Shown here: piece after piece, positions 54,021 to 62,104 of the stretch
Layout: every line of letters starts with the position of its first letter
How positions within the stretch are numbered: position 1 is the stretch's first letter
Assembly (NCBI GenBank): GCA_963934295.1
Contig: CAWVXY010000007.1
Location: 48,275-112,274, forward strand
Length of the DNA stretch: 64,000 bases
Direction of reading: 5' to 3'
Source: Seribacter sp963934295
GTDB lineage: Bacteria; Verrucomicrobiota; Verrucomicrobiia; Opitutales; Seribacteraceae
Notes under the pieces: model-generated
What the model was told of the DNA's origin: nothing
Database searches by the model: none
The model's input: the letters and a program-made list of their open reading frames with translations, nothing else
Program-made: the position numbers and the translations under genes

Positions 54021-54428
54021 TTAGCCACCGGCAAGTACCGGTGAAAATCCTGATTCCTTGAGCCAGTTATAAACTTCGCTCCTCCGATCACCCTGTAATT
54101 CCATCGTATTTTGGTTCCAGCAACCTCCAGTGCCTAAACTGGTCTTCAAGGTTTTCAATGTCATAGATTTCTTGGATGCACCAAGATAAGAAGGAAAACC
54201 TTGAATGGTGGTTACAGTCTTTCCCCCTCTCCCACTTTTTTCTCGTCTAATCTCAAGCCTCTCCCCCTGCCCCAACCTCTCCCTAGCTTTAGGTTTATGT
54301 TTATCAGGTAAAGTTTTAGAACTCGAGCTAGACACATTAGGAAGACCATTTGTATCGAGCGAAGAGAACGGGGAATCAGAAAAATCCTGATTCACATTAT
54401 CAGTTGAAATTTTTTTTCTTTTGCTCAA
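54021..54428 (-). CDS. yciH: SUI1/YciH-family translation initiation factor-like protein
   Basis: This is a 135-residue protein whose C-terminal 80 residues form the SUI1 (eIF1-like) fold: REKSGRGGKTVTTIQGF, SLGTGGCWNQNTMELQGDRR and NWLKESGFSPVLAGG. The N-terminal 50 residues are a polar, serine- and lysine-rich extension. YciH acts at initiation codon selection in bacteria in a manner related to eIF1, which is of interest given the unusual start codons in this window (inference only). It lies 8 bases downstream of a small gene on the same strand. Confidence 0.88.
   Translation of the reverse strand: MSKRKKISTDNVNQDFSDSPFSSLDTNGLPNVSSSSSKTLPDKHKPKARERLGQGERLEIRREKSGRGGKTVTTIQGFPSYLGASKKSMTLKTLKTSLGTGGCWNQNTMELQGDRRSEVYNWLKESGFSPVLAGG
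54026..54043. other. Inverted repeat in the convergent tatA - SUI1-factor gap
   Basis: CACCGG (54026-54031) pairs perfectly with CCGGTG (54038-54043) across a 6-base loop. It falls within the last codons of the minus-strand SUI1-factor gene, just after the tatA stop. No T run follows on either strand, so a terminator function is uncertain. Confidence 0.3.
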
Positions 54429-54436
54429 AATTTTAA

Positions 54437-54655
54437 TTATTTGCCACAGGTTCCCTTATCCGGTTCACCATTATTTAACCAAATTAAGGCTTTTTCGTAA
54501 CTCCGGTTTTGAAGAAAATGTTTTAATCTTGGGTGCAAATCAGCATTTGAGTTGTGTGCTATTTCATCCAATGACTTAAGCGCACGGGGTAAACTTCCCA
54601 CATTTTCACCTTTAGGGTTGGTAATTATTTTCAGACAATTCAAAACTTCATCCAT
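54437..54655 (-). CDS. Small conserved-looking hypothetical protein
   Basis: This 72-residue soluble protein is not recognised. LHPRLKHFLQNRSYEKALIW is its most distinctive segment. It has an ATG at 54655, no signal peptide, and ends 8 bases before the SUI1-factor start, so the two may be one transcript. The spacing and the absence of any competing frame support it, but proof is weak. Confidence 0.5.
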   Translation of the reverse strand: MDEVLNCLKIITNPKGENVGSLPRALKSLDEIAHNSNADLHPRLKHFLQNRSYEKALIWLNNGEPDKGTCGK

Positions 54656-54726
54656 ACAACTTTACTCAATGAACTTTCTAATATTTGCCAAGCTCAAAGC
54701 AATTTGTTAGTTATGAAATGACAAGA

Positions 54727-56067
54727 ATGAAACATATCGCTATTATAGGAGCAGGAATTACAGGCCTAACCTTAGCCTCTAAACATAAAAAGGCAGGGCA
54801 TAATGTAAAAGTGTTTGAATCTCAAAATCGAACTGGCGGCGTGGTTCAATCAAAAAGAATTAACGGCTTCCTTTTAGACTTTGGTGCAAATACCCTGAAT
54901 GTTCGGTTAAAAAAAACCAAGAAAATACTGGAAGATCACAATGCATGGAATAGTTGCTTAGACGCCAATAAACTAGCAAATAAAAGAATGATTGTACGGG
55001 ATGGTAAAATCATCGATCTTCCGCATAGTTTTCTTTCCTTTATAACGAGTCCGTTTCTTTCATTTAAAGGAAAATTTCGCCTACTTCTTGAACCTTTTAT
55101 TTCCCGAGCAAAAAATTCAGAACAGGAAACAGTGGCATCTTTTATTTCTCGTAGACTGGGAAAAGAAGCACTTGCTTACGGAGCAAACCCTTTTATCTCT
55201 GGAATTTATGCCGCAAAGCCCGAAAGTTTAAATTTAAAGCAAGCCTTTCCAAAGCTTTGGGATATAGAAAAAAAATATCGTTCTATTATTTTAGGCATGT
55301 TCAAATTATCGAAAAAAGAGGATAATCCGAATTTAAAAAAAGCGCGCCTTATTTCTTATCATCAAGGAATGGAGGAACTTGTTAGAAATTTAAGTATTTC
55401 CATAAATGATGAAATATTTCTTAGGCATTCCGTTCAAAAAATATTTCCGGACCAAGGGCGCTGGGGAATTACTTTTAAAAATGAATCAGATGAAATCATT
55501 AATGAAGTCTTTGATGAAGTATATTCAACAATCCCATCACATAAAATCCCTACAATTGATTGGAGTGGGATTAAAGAAAATGAAGAAATCTTAAAGCTTT
55601 CATCCGCTCCTCATTATCCATTGGCCTTAGTTTATCTCGGGTTCAAAAAAGAAAATATTAAACATCCATTGGATGGATTTGGTTTTCTTGTACCCGAGGT
55701 GGAAAATTTAAATATTCTTGGCACGCTTTTTTCAAGTACCCTATTTCCCGGACGAGCTCCAGATGGACAAATTTTATTAACCACATTTGTGGGTGGAGAA
55801 AGGAACCCGGAGTTAGCCAACCTACCTGAATCATCAATTTTATCCTTAGTTAAAAATGAACTTACTCATCTTTTAAAAATCAAAGGAGACCCAATCTTTG
55901 TGGAAATCAAAAAATGGAAAAATGCAATTCCACTCCCTGATCAAGGGATGCAAGAAAGAAAAAAAATAGCAGAAAACCTTTCAATAAAGAACCCGGGACT
56001 CTTTTTCAGAGGAGGCCACTTGAATGGAGTCTCTCTACCCAATTGCCTCGATCCCCAATCATTTTAA
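54727..56067 (+). CDS. hemG: Protoporphyrinogen oxidase-like FAD protein (HemG/HemY type)
   Basis: This FAD-dependent protein has IAIIGAGITGLTLASKHKKA (dinucleotide-binding motif), VFESQNRTGGVVQSK, GANTLNV and a substrate domain with NPFISGIYAAKPESLNL, as in HemY/HemG proteins that oxidise protoporphyrinogen (or coproporphyrinogen) with oxygen. It ends soon after GGHLNGVSLPNCL, a little shorter than the family, where a final helix usually follows. Starts at 54685, 54718 and 54727 are open, and 54727 places the FAD motif at the usual distance. It stands before hemH. Confidence 0.82.
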   Translation: MKHIAIIGAGITGLTLASKHKKAGHNVKVFESQNRTGGVVQSKRINGFLLDFGANTLNVRLKKTKKILEDHNAWNSCLDANKLANKRMIVRDGKIIDLPHSFLSFITSPFLSFKGKFRLLLEPFISRAKNSEQETVASFISRRLGKEALAYGANPFISGIYAAKPESLNLKQAFPKLWDIEKKYRSIILGMFKLSKKEDNPNLKKARLISYHQGMEELVRNLSISINDEIFLRHSVQKIFPDQGRWGITFKNESDEIINEVFDEVYSTIPSHKIPTIDWSGIKENEEILKLSSAPHYPLALVYLGFKKENIKHPLDGFGFLVPEVENLNILGTLFSSTLFPGRAPDGQILLTTFVGGERNPELANLPESSILSLVKNELTHLLKIKGDPIFVEIKKWKNAIPLPDQGMQERKKIAENLSIKNPGLFFRGGHLNGVSLPNCLDPQSF

Positions 56068-56168
56068 AATTCTAAATATCATCCTTTTACTTGGAAAGAT
56101 TGAGTCTATAGGGTTTAATGTTTGTTTGTTCTGCATAGCAACTCGTAATTCTAATATCCAAAAATAAT

Positions 56169-57284
56169 ATGTCTGCAAAAGAATCAACCGCATCGGCCAA
56201 AACCGCTGTTATCCTTTTAAATATGGGAGGACCTCAAAATCCAGAAGAGGTTCACCCCTACCTCAAAGAACTTTTCCAAGATAGGGAATTGCTTAAACTT
56301 CCGTTTCAGAAAATTTTGGGTAACTTCATTGCTTGGAGACGTACCCCGAAAATCAAGGAACGTTATGCTGAAATTGGTCAATATTCGCCCACTCTAAAAT
56401 TAATGGAAAAACAGGGAGAACAAATTTCTCGTAAACTTGACAAAATTAATCCTGAGTCCGCTCCTCATGTTTGTGTTTCTGGATTTCGCTACTCAGAACC
56501 GCGAACTGGTCAAATGATCAATGACCTGAAAGATGCAGAACGGATTATTCTTTTTTCACAATACCCTCAACATAGCTGCTCTACTAGTGGTTCCTCACTT
56601 TGTGACGCCTATCGTTGGCTCAATCAACGAAACGACACACAATTAAAGAATAAGATTTCTGTAATTGATCAATGGTGGGACAGGGATGACTATTCCGAAC
56701 TCTGGGCTTTTCTTATTAAAAGGAAATTTGAGGAAATGAAAAAGCAACACGATTTACAAGATGAAGACATCAGAATTATTTACTCTGCCCATAGTTTACC
56801 TGAGTCTTACTGTCTTGAAAAAGGTGACAAATATAATGAAGAAATTACAGGTTCCTTTAAACGAATAGATAAAATCCTTAAGGACAAAGGAATGAACCAC
56901 GAAGGTGCATTGGCTTGGCAAAGCAAAGTGGGTCCACAAAGAACAAAATGGCTTACTCCTGGCACCCCTGATGTAATTAGGGAAACAAAACAGAAAGCTA
57001 TTCTTATGGTACCGATAGCTTTCACCACGGATCATATCGAGACACTTGATGAAATTGATATTGAATTCAAAGGTTATGCCGATGAAGTTGTGGATCACTT
57101 TTCCCGTGTAGATTGTTTTAATTTAGAGGAAAAATTTATCGATTTGTGTACGCAACTTGTGATCGAACACCTGAATAAAGATTGCACCTCAAAAATTCGT
57201 CCTTGTTGTATTAACTGTGAAGGCAAGGATTGTTCAGCAATGAGAGAATATTTTCGATCAACGCCTGTTCACCAAACAGCCTGA
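56169..57284 (+). CDS. hemH: Ferrochelatase with cysteine-rich C-terminal tail
   Basis: This is a 371-residue protein with LLNMGGPQNPEEVHPYL, YSAHSLPESY with the catalytic histidine, and FTTDHIETLDEIDIEF with the metal-binding glutamate. It inserts iron into the porphyrin. The C-terminus reads RPCCINCEGKDCSAMREYF, four cysteines in 10 residues, outside the catalytic fold. Some bacterial ferrochelatases bind a [2Fe-2S] cluster through C-terminal cysteines; whether this one does is not known. It follows hemG by 101 bases. Confidence 0.93.
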   Translation: MSAKESTASAKTAVILLNMGGPQNPEEVHPYLKELFQDRELLKLPFQKILGNFIAWRRTPKIKERYAEIGQYSPTLKLMEKQGEQISRKLDKINPESAPHVCVSGFRYSEPRTGQMINDLKDAERIILFSQYPQHSCSTSGSSLCDAYRWLNQRNDTQLKNKISVIDQWWDRDDYSELWAFLIKRKFEEMKKQHDLQDEDIRIIYSAHSLPESYCLEKGDKYNEEITGSFKRIDKILKDKGMNHEGALAWQSKVGPQRTKWLTPGTPDVIRETKQKAILMVPIAFTTDHIETLDEIDIEFKGYADEVVDHFSRVDCFNLEEKFIDLCTQLVIEHLNKDCTSKIRPCCINCEGKDCSAMREYFRSTPVHQTA

Positions 57285-57367
57285 TTCAACTTTAGCTCAA
57301 AACGCATACTACCTATTTTACTCCCACTGCCCTGTTCAACGATTAGTATTCTTTCCATTCTTTTATT

Positions 57368-58243
57368 ATGAACTTCAATGAAGCCAGAGACCTGTTATGG
57401 ATTGCAGGCGGGCTCTACGGATTGGCCTTCCTCGTTGGTTTCCTCAAGACTTTTCGAATAAATTGGGCCCCATTACAAGAAGGACCTCTGGCGGCAATTA
57501 TTTTAGGATTTATTATCCATACCAAGGCACTCTACTTACGTGGTTTAGAAGTTCATGGATGTCCATTAGGAAATGGATTAGAGAGAATTCAGTTCATCCT
57601 TTGGTCCTTGATACTGGCTTTTCTTATTATAAGGATTATTTGGAAACTCGATTTGCTTGGTTCCTTTTGTGCGGGTCTCGCTTTTGGGGCGGGCTGGTTA
57701 TCTCTTGCAATGCCTAAAAGTGACCCTGCATATTGGCTGGCTCCAAACTATCAAAAACTCTTCTCTAATCCATGGATTGAACTACACGCGTCCATCGCAA
57801 TTTTTAGTTATGGATTATTTTCACTCTTAGCGGTGGTAAGTGGAATGTATTTAATACAAAGAAAAGCACTTCTTTCGCGTAAATTTGACAAACTGGGATC
57901 GTATCTTCCGCCTATTCAAGATTTGGAGGTCGCAGGATGGCGTCTTCTTTCAGTTGGAGTACTTTTTCTTACCATATCCATTATCGTAGGAGGAATGCAT
58001 TGGACTCGCCATCCGGAGTTTGTCTCTGTTTCCAAACTAGTTATCACTCTCATACTCTGGGTTGGCTATTCTACTGTTTTTTTCCTTCACATAACCAAAT
58101 ATTTATTTGGCTCAAAATTTGCCAAAGTCTCTATTATTTTATTAATTTTAGCTATCGCAAGTCTTGCCCTAGTAAATTCTAAAAAGGGTACTGATTCTCA
58201 AAATAATGCCCCACAACTTCAACAAGAGGGACAAAGCTTGTGA
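57368..58243 (+). CDS. CcsA/HemX-type multi-pass membrane protein
   Basis: This is a 291-residue protein with about eight membrane helices and the cytochrome c assembly (CcsA) layout. HGCPLGNGLERIQFILWSL carries a conserved histidine, and VGGMHWTRHPEF stands where CcsA proteins have the WxWD heme-handling motif, here shortened. HemX-type members sit directly before hemA and affect heme synthesis or GluTR levels. Its stop overlaps the hemA GTG by 4 bases. The function is known only by family. Confidence 0.8.
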   Translation: MNFNEARDLLWIAGGLYGLAFLVGFLKTFRINWAPLQEGPLAAIILGFIIHTKALYLRGLEVHGCPLGNGLERIQFILWSLILAFLIIRIIWKLDLLGSFCAGLAFGAGWLSLAMPKSDPAYWLAPNYQKLFSNPWIELHASIAIFSYGLFSLLAVVSGMYLIQRKALLSRKFDKLGSYLPPIQDLEVAGWRLLSVGVLFLTISIIVGGMHWTRHPEFVSVSKLVITLILWVGYSTVFFLHITKYLFGSKFAKVSIILLILAIASLALVNSKKGTDSQNNAPQLQQEGQSL

Positions 58244-59307
58244 GTGATATCGCTAACCACTCTCTCCTCCTCTTAGGAAGTTCTCACCAAGTAGCCGATC
58301 TTGCGGCCCGCGAACGTATTAGTTTGCCCACGGAATCAATAGATGAATTCTATCATGGTTTAGGTGAAATTGATGGATTAAATGAATACCTGCTTCTCAA
58401 CACTTGTAACCGAACCGAAATTTATGGAGCCGCTCATGAAAATTTCTCCATAGAATCTCTGCATTTATACCTAAGTAAATTCCGTAAAATCGAGCCTGAA
58501 TTCTTAAGCAAGCATTCTTATCAAATAAATGATCATGAAGTTATAAATCATTTATTTAAGGTAACTTCGGGCATTGACTCTCAAATGATAGGGGAAACCG
58601 AAATCCTGGGACAAGTAAAAAAAGCCTACGATGATGCCTGTAAAAGAAATGCCGCAGGTAAAATGTTAAACCGACTTTTCCAAAAGGGATTTCAAGCTGC
58701 AAAATGGGCCCGCACAAACACTGGTATTTCTAAGGGGCAGGTAAATTTGGGTAATGTGCTTTGTGAACTTGCCCGTAGAATCTTCGGTAAAGTATCAAAT
58801 TGTAGATTACTTGTGGTAGGCGCAGGAGAAGTCGCTGAAAGTACTATGGAGGCTTTTAAATCAAGAGGTTCCCAAGCCATAACCGTAACAGGTCGAACTT
58901 TTGATTGGTGCCCCCTTAGTCGAAGGAAACCAGATGAGTTAGCCGAAAAATTTGGTGGATTCGCTCTTTCATTTAATCAGTTTAAAGACTCACTTCATCA
59001 TTTTGATGTGGTTCTTACATCTACTGCAAGTGGCAAAACAATGATTGACTTTAACGACATCAAACTAGCTATGAGCAAAAGACCCTCCCAACCCATGTTT
59101 CTGGTCGACGCATCTGTTCCCAGAAACATTGAAGAAAAAGTCTCTCAAATAGATAATGTATTTCTTTATAACATGGACGATGTCTCTGCCATCGCAAATG
59201 AAAATTTAAAATCTCGGATCTCAGAGGTGGACCGATGCAGAGGAGCACTTGCCCGAAGGGCTCGAAAATTATGGGAGCAAATGACTCAAGTAAGGGAAGC
59301 TTCCTGA
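58240..59307 (+). CDS. hemA: Glutamyl-tRNA reductase, short C-terminal domain
   Basis: This 355-residue protein has the active-site cysteine in LLNTCNRTEIYG, the TSGIDSQMIGETEILGQVK motif, and the NADPH-binding LLVVGAGEVAESTMEAF. It reduces glutamyl-tRNA to glutamate semialdehyde, the first step of heme synthesis. HemA is usually about 420 residues; this one ends about 40 residues after the NADP domain and so lacks most of the C-terminal dimerisation domain. The start is GTG 58240. The gene ends convergent with lpxB with 22 bases of overlap. Confidence 0.93.
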   Translation: MSDIANHSLLLLGSSHQVADLAARERISLPTESIDEFYHGLGEIDGLNEYLLLNTCNRTEIYGAAHENFSIESLHLYLSKFRKIEPEFLSKHSYQINDHEVINHLFKVTSGIDSQMIGETEILGQVKKAYDDACKRNAAGKMLNRLFQKGFQAAKWARTNTGISKGQVNLGNVLCELARRIFGKVSNCRLLVVGAGEVAESTMEAFKSRGSQAITVTGRTFDWCPLSRRKPDELAEKFGGFALSFNQFKDSLHHFDVVLTSTASGKTMIDFNDIKLAMSKRPSQPMFLVDASVPRNIEEKVSQIDNVFLYNMDDVSAIANENLKSRISEVDRCRGALARRARKLWEQMTQVREAS

Positions 59308-60458
59308 ACTAACCATTCCACAGTAGATTTTTGTTTAGCAGAAGTCAGGCAAGCGAATAATTTTTTCGCATTCCGCTCTGCTTGAATTCGAGCCTGAGTG
59401 TCACGCAAAATATTTGCCATCGATTGGCTCAAATTTCTTCCATTTGCATTATGTTGAATGAATTCAGAGTATGGCGGGTTATCTGGTATTAAAATATTGG
59501 CCATACCTAAATAAGGAACTTTTACCAGTATCCGCCCTAGGAAATATGTGAGAGGATGAGCTCGGTAAGCGATTAGACCAGGAATTCCAGCCAATGCACA
59601 GGAAAGTGACATTGTCCCCGAACTCATCATAGCTGCTTTTGCCACAAGGATTGTTCCCCCTTCAACCACTTGAATATTATCTTTTAAGTTTTTTCTTTTA
59701 GATAAAATTTTATCCACCACTGTTCGAATCCTTGAATCTGGAACAGGGATCTGTGCAGGCAAATTTGGATAAAGAATTAATAATTGCTCATAAGCATCAA
59801 GAAGTATGGGTAAAATTCTTTCTACCGGTTGACGCCTGCTACCCGGAAGAAGAAGTAACGGACCATCAGACTCATAATGAACAGGAGATATATAATTACT
59901 CTTCGTAAAAGGATGCCCAACAAAAGAGACGGGCAATCTTGTATCCTTGTAGCAGTCGACTTCAAATGGAAAGATTACACCTAATCCATCCAAAACCTGT
60001 TCCATTAAGAATCTTCTCTTTGGCTTCCATGCCCAAAGTTGAGGACTAATGTATTGAATAATTTTTACCTGCCCTCCCCCCTTTTCAGAAATCCCATTTT
60101 TTTGTAGTTCTCTGGCTAACCTTAGGTTAAAACCTGGATAATCAACCAAGAGAACGGCCTTAGGTTTATGCTCTTTTATCCATTCAATCGTATTCGAAAA
60201 AATTTGTTTAAAAGTCCGATAATTCTTCAAAACCTCGATGACACCGACAACAGCGTGCTTAACCAAAGGATAAACTAAAAAGGCACCTTTTTTCTCAAGG
60301 TCAGGCCCGCCAATAGCAGCACATTTCAAATGAGGTTGCGAAGAAGTTAAATCCTCCAAAAGTAAAGATCCATGTTCATCTCCTGAAGCTTCACCCGCAA
60401 TAATCAAAAGATCGATCGATCGATCAGAAGGTGAATTAAATTGTAAATTTGCAATCAA
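59286..60458 (-). CDS. lpxB: Lipid-A-disaccharide synthase
   Basis: This is a 390-residue LpxB of standard length, with IAGEASGDEHGSLLLEDL at the N-terminus, VLLVDYPGFNLRLAR, QYISPQLWAWKPKR and LLLPGSRRQPVERI, the core motifs of the family. It joins UDP-2,3-diacylglucosamine and lipid X. The start at ATG 60458 is 1 base after the neighbouring dehydrogenase stop. Together with the Lol genes it shows an outer membrane with lipid A. Confidence 0.96.
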   Translation of the reverse strand: MIANLQFNSPSDRSIDLLIIAGEASGDEHGSLLLEDLTSSQPHLKCAAIGGPDLEKKGAFLVYPLVKHAVVGVIEVLKNYRTFKQIFSNTIEWIKEHKPKAVLLVDYPGFNLRLARELQKNGISEKGGGQVKIIQYISPQLWAWKPKRRFLMEQVLDGLGVIFPFEVDCYKDTRLPVSFVGHPFTKSNYISPVHYESDGPLLLLPGSRRQPVERILPILLDAYEQLLILYPNLPAQIPVPDSRIRTVVDKILSKRKNLKDNIQVVEGGTILVAKAAMMSSGTMSLSCALAGIPGLIAYRAHPLTYFLGRILVKVPYLGMANILIPDNPPYSEFIQHNANGRNLSQSMANILRDTQARIQAERNAKKLFACLTSAKQKSTVEWLVQEASLT

Positions 60459-60459
60459 T

Positions 60460-61395
60460 TCACATCGTCGCGTTAATTTGCTTTGTAATTAACAAAGCAA
60501 CTTCAAGAGCGGTTTTTCCGAACACACCATCAGTCTTGGGTGTTAAAGCCCCGCTAACACACTGAATAAAAGATTCCAGCTCTAAAGCAAGAGGTTCTCC
60601 CTTCTCAACCGGGACATCCTGTTTATTCAAAGTCACTCCATCTTTTTTAATTAGATGTCCTTTTTGATTCATGAAATCGAGGGATAAATATCCACTATCC
60701 TGAAAAACTCTAATTTCACGGGCCTTTTTTTCGCTTACTCGACTTGCACTTAAATTAGCAACACAGCCATTTTCAAAACAAATCCTAGCATTTGCAATAT
60801 CTTCTGTAGGTGAAAGAACTCGCACACCAATTGCGTCAACCTTGGAAATAGGGGAAGCAACCAGTGCCATGATTATACCAATATCATGAATCATCAAATC
60901 AAGGACCACTCCCACCTCCGTTCCCCTTGGTTGAAAAGGCGCCAACCTTTCAACGGTAAGGTATTTTGGCTGCTCTACTGCATCCTCGAGGAAAGTCATA
61001 ACAGGGTTATAATGTTCAATATGTCCAACCTGTACGATCGTTCTGTTCTTTTGAGCCACATTGAGAATACTCTCTGCTTCGCTTAAAGAGACACACAATG
61101 GTTTTTCAATCAGAACATGACAGCCCGAATCCATCAAAGGAATAGAAACTTCTGCATGAAGATCTGTGGGTGAAACCACGCTCACCACATCGCACTCTTC
61201 TCCCAATTGCTTTAAGTTATTAAACACTTTACAATTTTCATCATTTGCTACGCGACTGCATACTTCAAGGTTAGGATCAAACACACCCACCAGATCACAT
61301 GAATTTAAAGAATTATAAATTCTTGCGTGATGTTGACCAAGATAACCAACCCCGGCGACCCCACACTTTATTTTTTTTGATGTTTTTTCAGCCAT
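60460..61395 (-). CDS. Gfo/Idh/MocA-family oxidoreductase in the lpxB unit
   Basis: This is a 311-residue protein with CGVAGVGYLGQHHARI at the N-terminus, VSVVSPTDLHAE and VLIEKPLCVSLSEAE, and a C-terminal domain with LMIHDIGIIMALV. Genes of this family next to lpxB often act on UDP-GlcNAc: GnnA oxidises it at C3 so that GnnB can aminate it, giving 2,3-diamino lipid A. No gnnB-like aminotransferase is adjacent, so the assignment is tentative. It is 13 bases from lolD. Confidence 0.88.
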   Translation of the reverse strand: MAEKTSKKIKCGVAGVGYLGQHHARIYNSLNSCDLVGVFDPNLEVCSRVANDENCKVFNNLKQLGEECDVVSVVSPTDLHAEVSIPLMDSGCHVLIEKPLCVSLSEAESILNVAQKNRTIVQVGHIEHYNPVMTFLEDAVEQPKYLTVERLAPFQPRGTEVGVVLDLMIHDIGIIMALVASPISKVDAIGVRVLSPTEDIANARICFENGCVANLSASRVSEKKAREIRVFQDSGYLSLDFMNQKGHLIKKDGVTLNKQDVPVEKGEPLALELESFIQCVSGALTPKTDGVFGKTALEVALLITKQINATM

Positions 61396-61408
61396 AACAA
61401 TAAATTGA

Positions 61409-62104
61409 TTAATAATTTTGTAAGGTACCTTTCTTTAAAAAAAGTGAATCGTCTGTAGCTTGTGCGAAAGATGGATTATGCGTTACTAAAATGAGGGACG
61501 CATTTTCACCTTCACAACTTTTCAATAGTAAATCCATGACTTCCCCACCAGTTCTTTCATCTAAATTACCCGTAGGTTCATCCGCAAGTATCAATTTGGG
61601 CTTGTTAATTAAAGCTCTCGCAATGGCCACCCGTTGTCTTTCCCCTCCGGATAGTTTAGACGGAACCTGTCTTTCTTTTTCTCCGACTCCCATCCTAGAA
61701 AGTAATTCACGAGCTCTGGCCCGGGATTCTTTTCCACAAGATCCTGTCAACCTTGCTGCAATGAGTACATTTTCCAAAACAGTTAATTCCGGAATTAAAT
61801 AATAAGCTTGGTAAACAACACCCAGGAATTCACCCCTCATTAAAGCCTCAGAAGAAGTGCATTTCGAAGCAGCACTCATTTTATGATTGCCCCAACTTAT
61901 CTCTCCACGATCTCCTGTTTCAATACGAGCCAACAAATTTAATAAAGTTGTCTTGCCACATCCAGAATCCCCACGAATACTCAAAGATTGACCGGCAGAA
62001 ATACTCAGATCAATATCTTCCAAAACATCAAAGCTACGATCTTCAAAAGGAAAGCTTTTCGCTAAACCCTTCGCTTCCAGAACAATGTCGTTCGATTTAC
62101 TCAC
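61409..62104 (-). CDS. lolD: LolD-type lipoprotein-releasing ABC ATPase
   Basis: This is a 231-residue ABC ATPase with Walker A GDSGCGKTTLL, signature LSGGERQRVAIARAL and Walker B LILADEPTGNLDE, the LolD/MacB type. Its ATG overlaps the permease stop by 8 bases. LolCDE moves lipoproteins from the inner membrane to LolA, which would serve the lipoprotein encoded at 48.3 kb. Confidence 0.92.
   Translation of the reverse strand: MSKSNDIVLEAKGLAKSFPFEDRSFDVLEDIDLSISAGQSLSIRGDSGCGKTTLLNLLARIETGDRGEISWGNHKMSAASKCTSSEALMRGEFLGVVYQAYYLIPELTVLENVLIAARLTGSCGKESRARARELLSRMGVGEKERQVPSKLSGGERQRVAIARALINKPKLILADEPTGNLDERTGGEVMDLLLKSCEGENASLILVTHNPSFAQATDDSLFLKKGTLQNY

Noticed and set aside
54205..54390. 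Plus-strand frame opposite the SUI1-factor gene
   Set aside because: The minus-strand frame has a clear SUI1 domain; the plus frame is its shadow.
56030..56168. Frameshift at the end of the protoporphyrinogen oxidase gene
   Set aside because: The alternative frame after 56050 does not continue the family's C-terminal motif, so a natural short end is more likely.
60408..60426. GATC tandem run in lpxB
   Set aside because: It encodes part of the normal LpxB N-terminal region (SDRSID); a short simple repeat with no further meaning.
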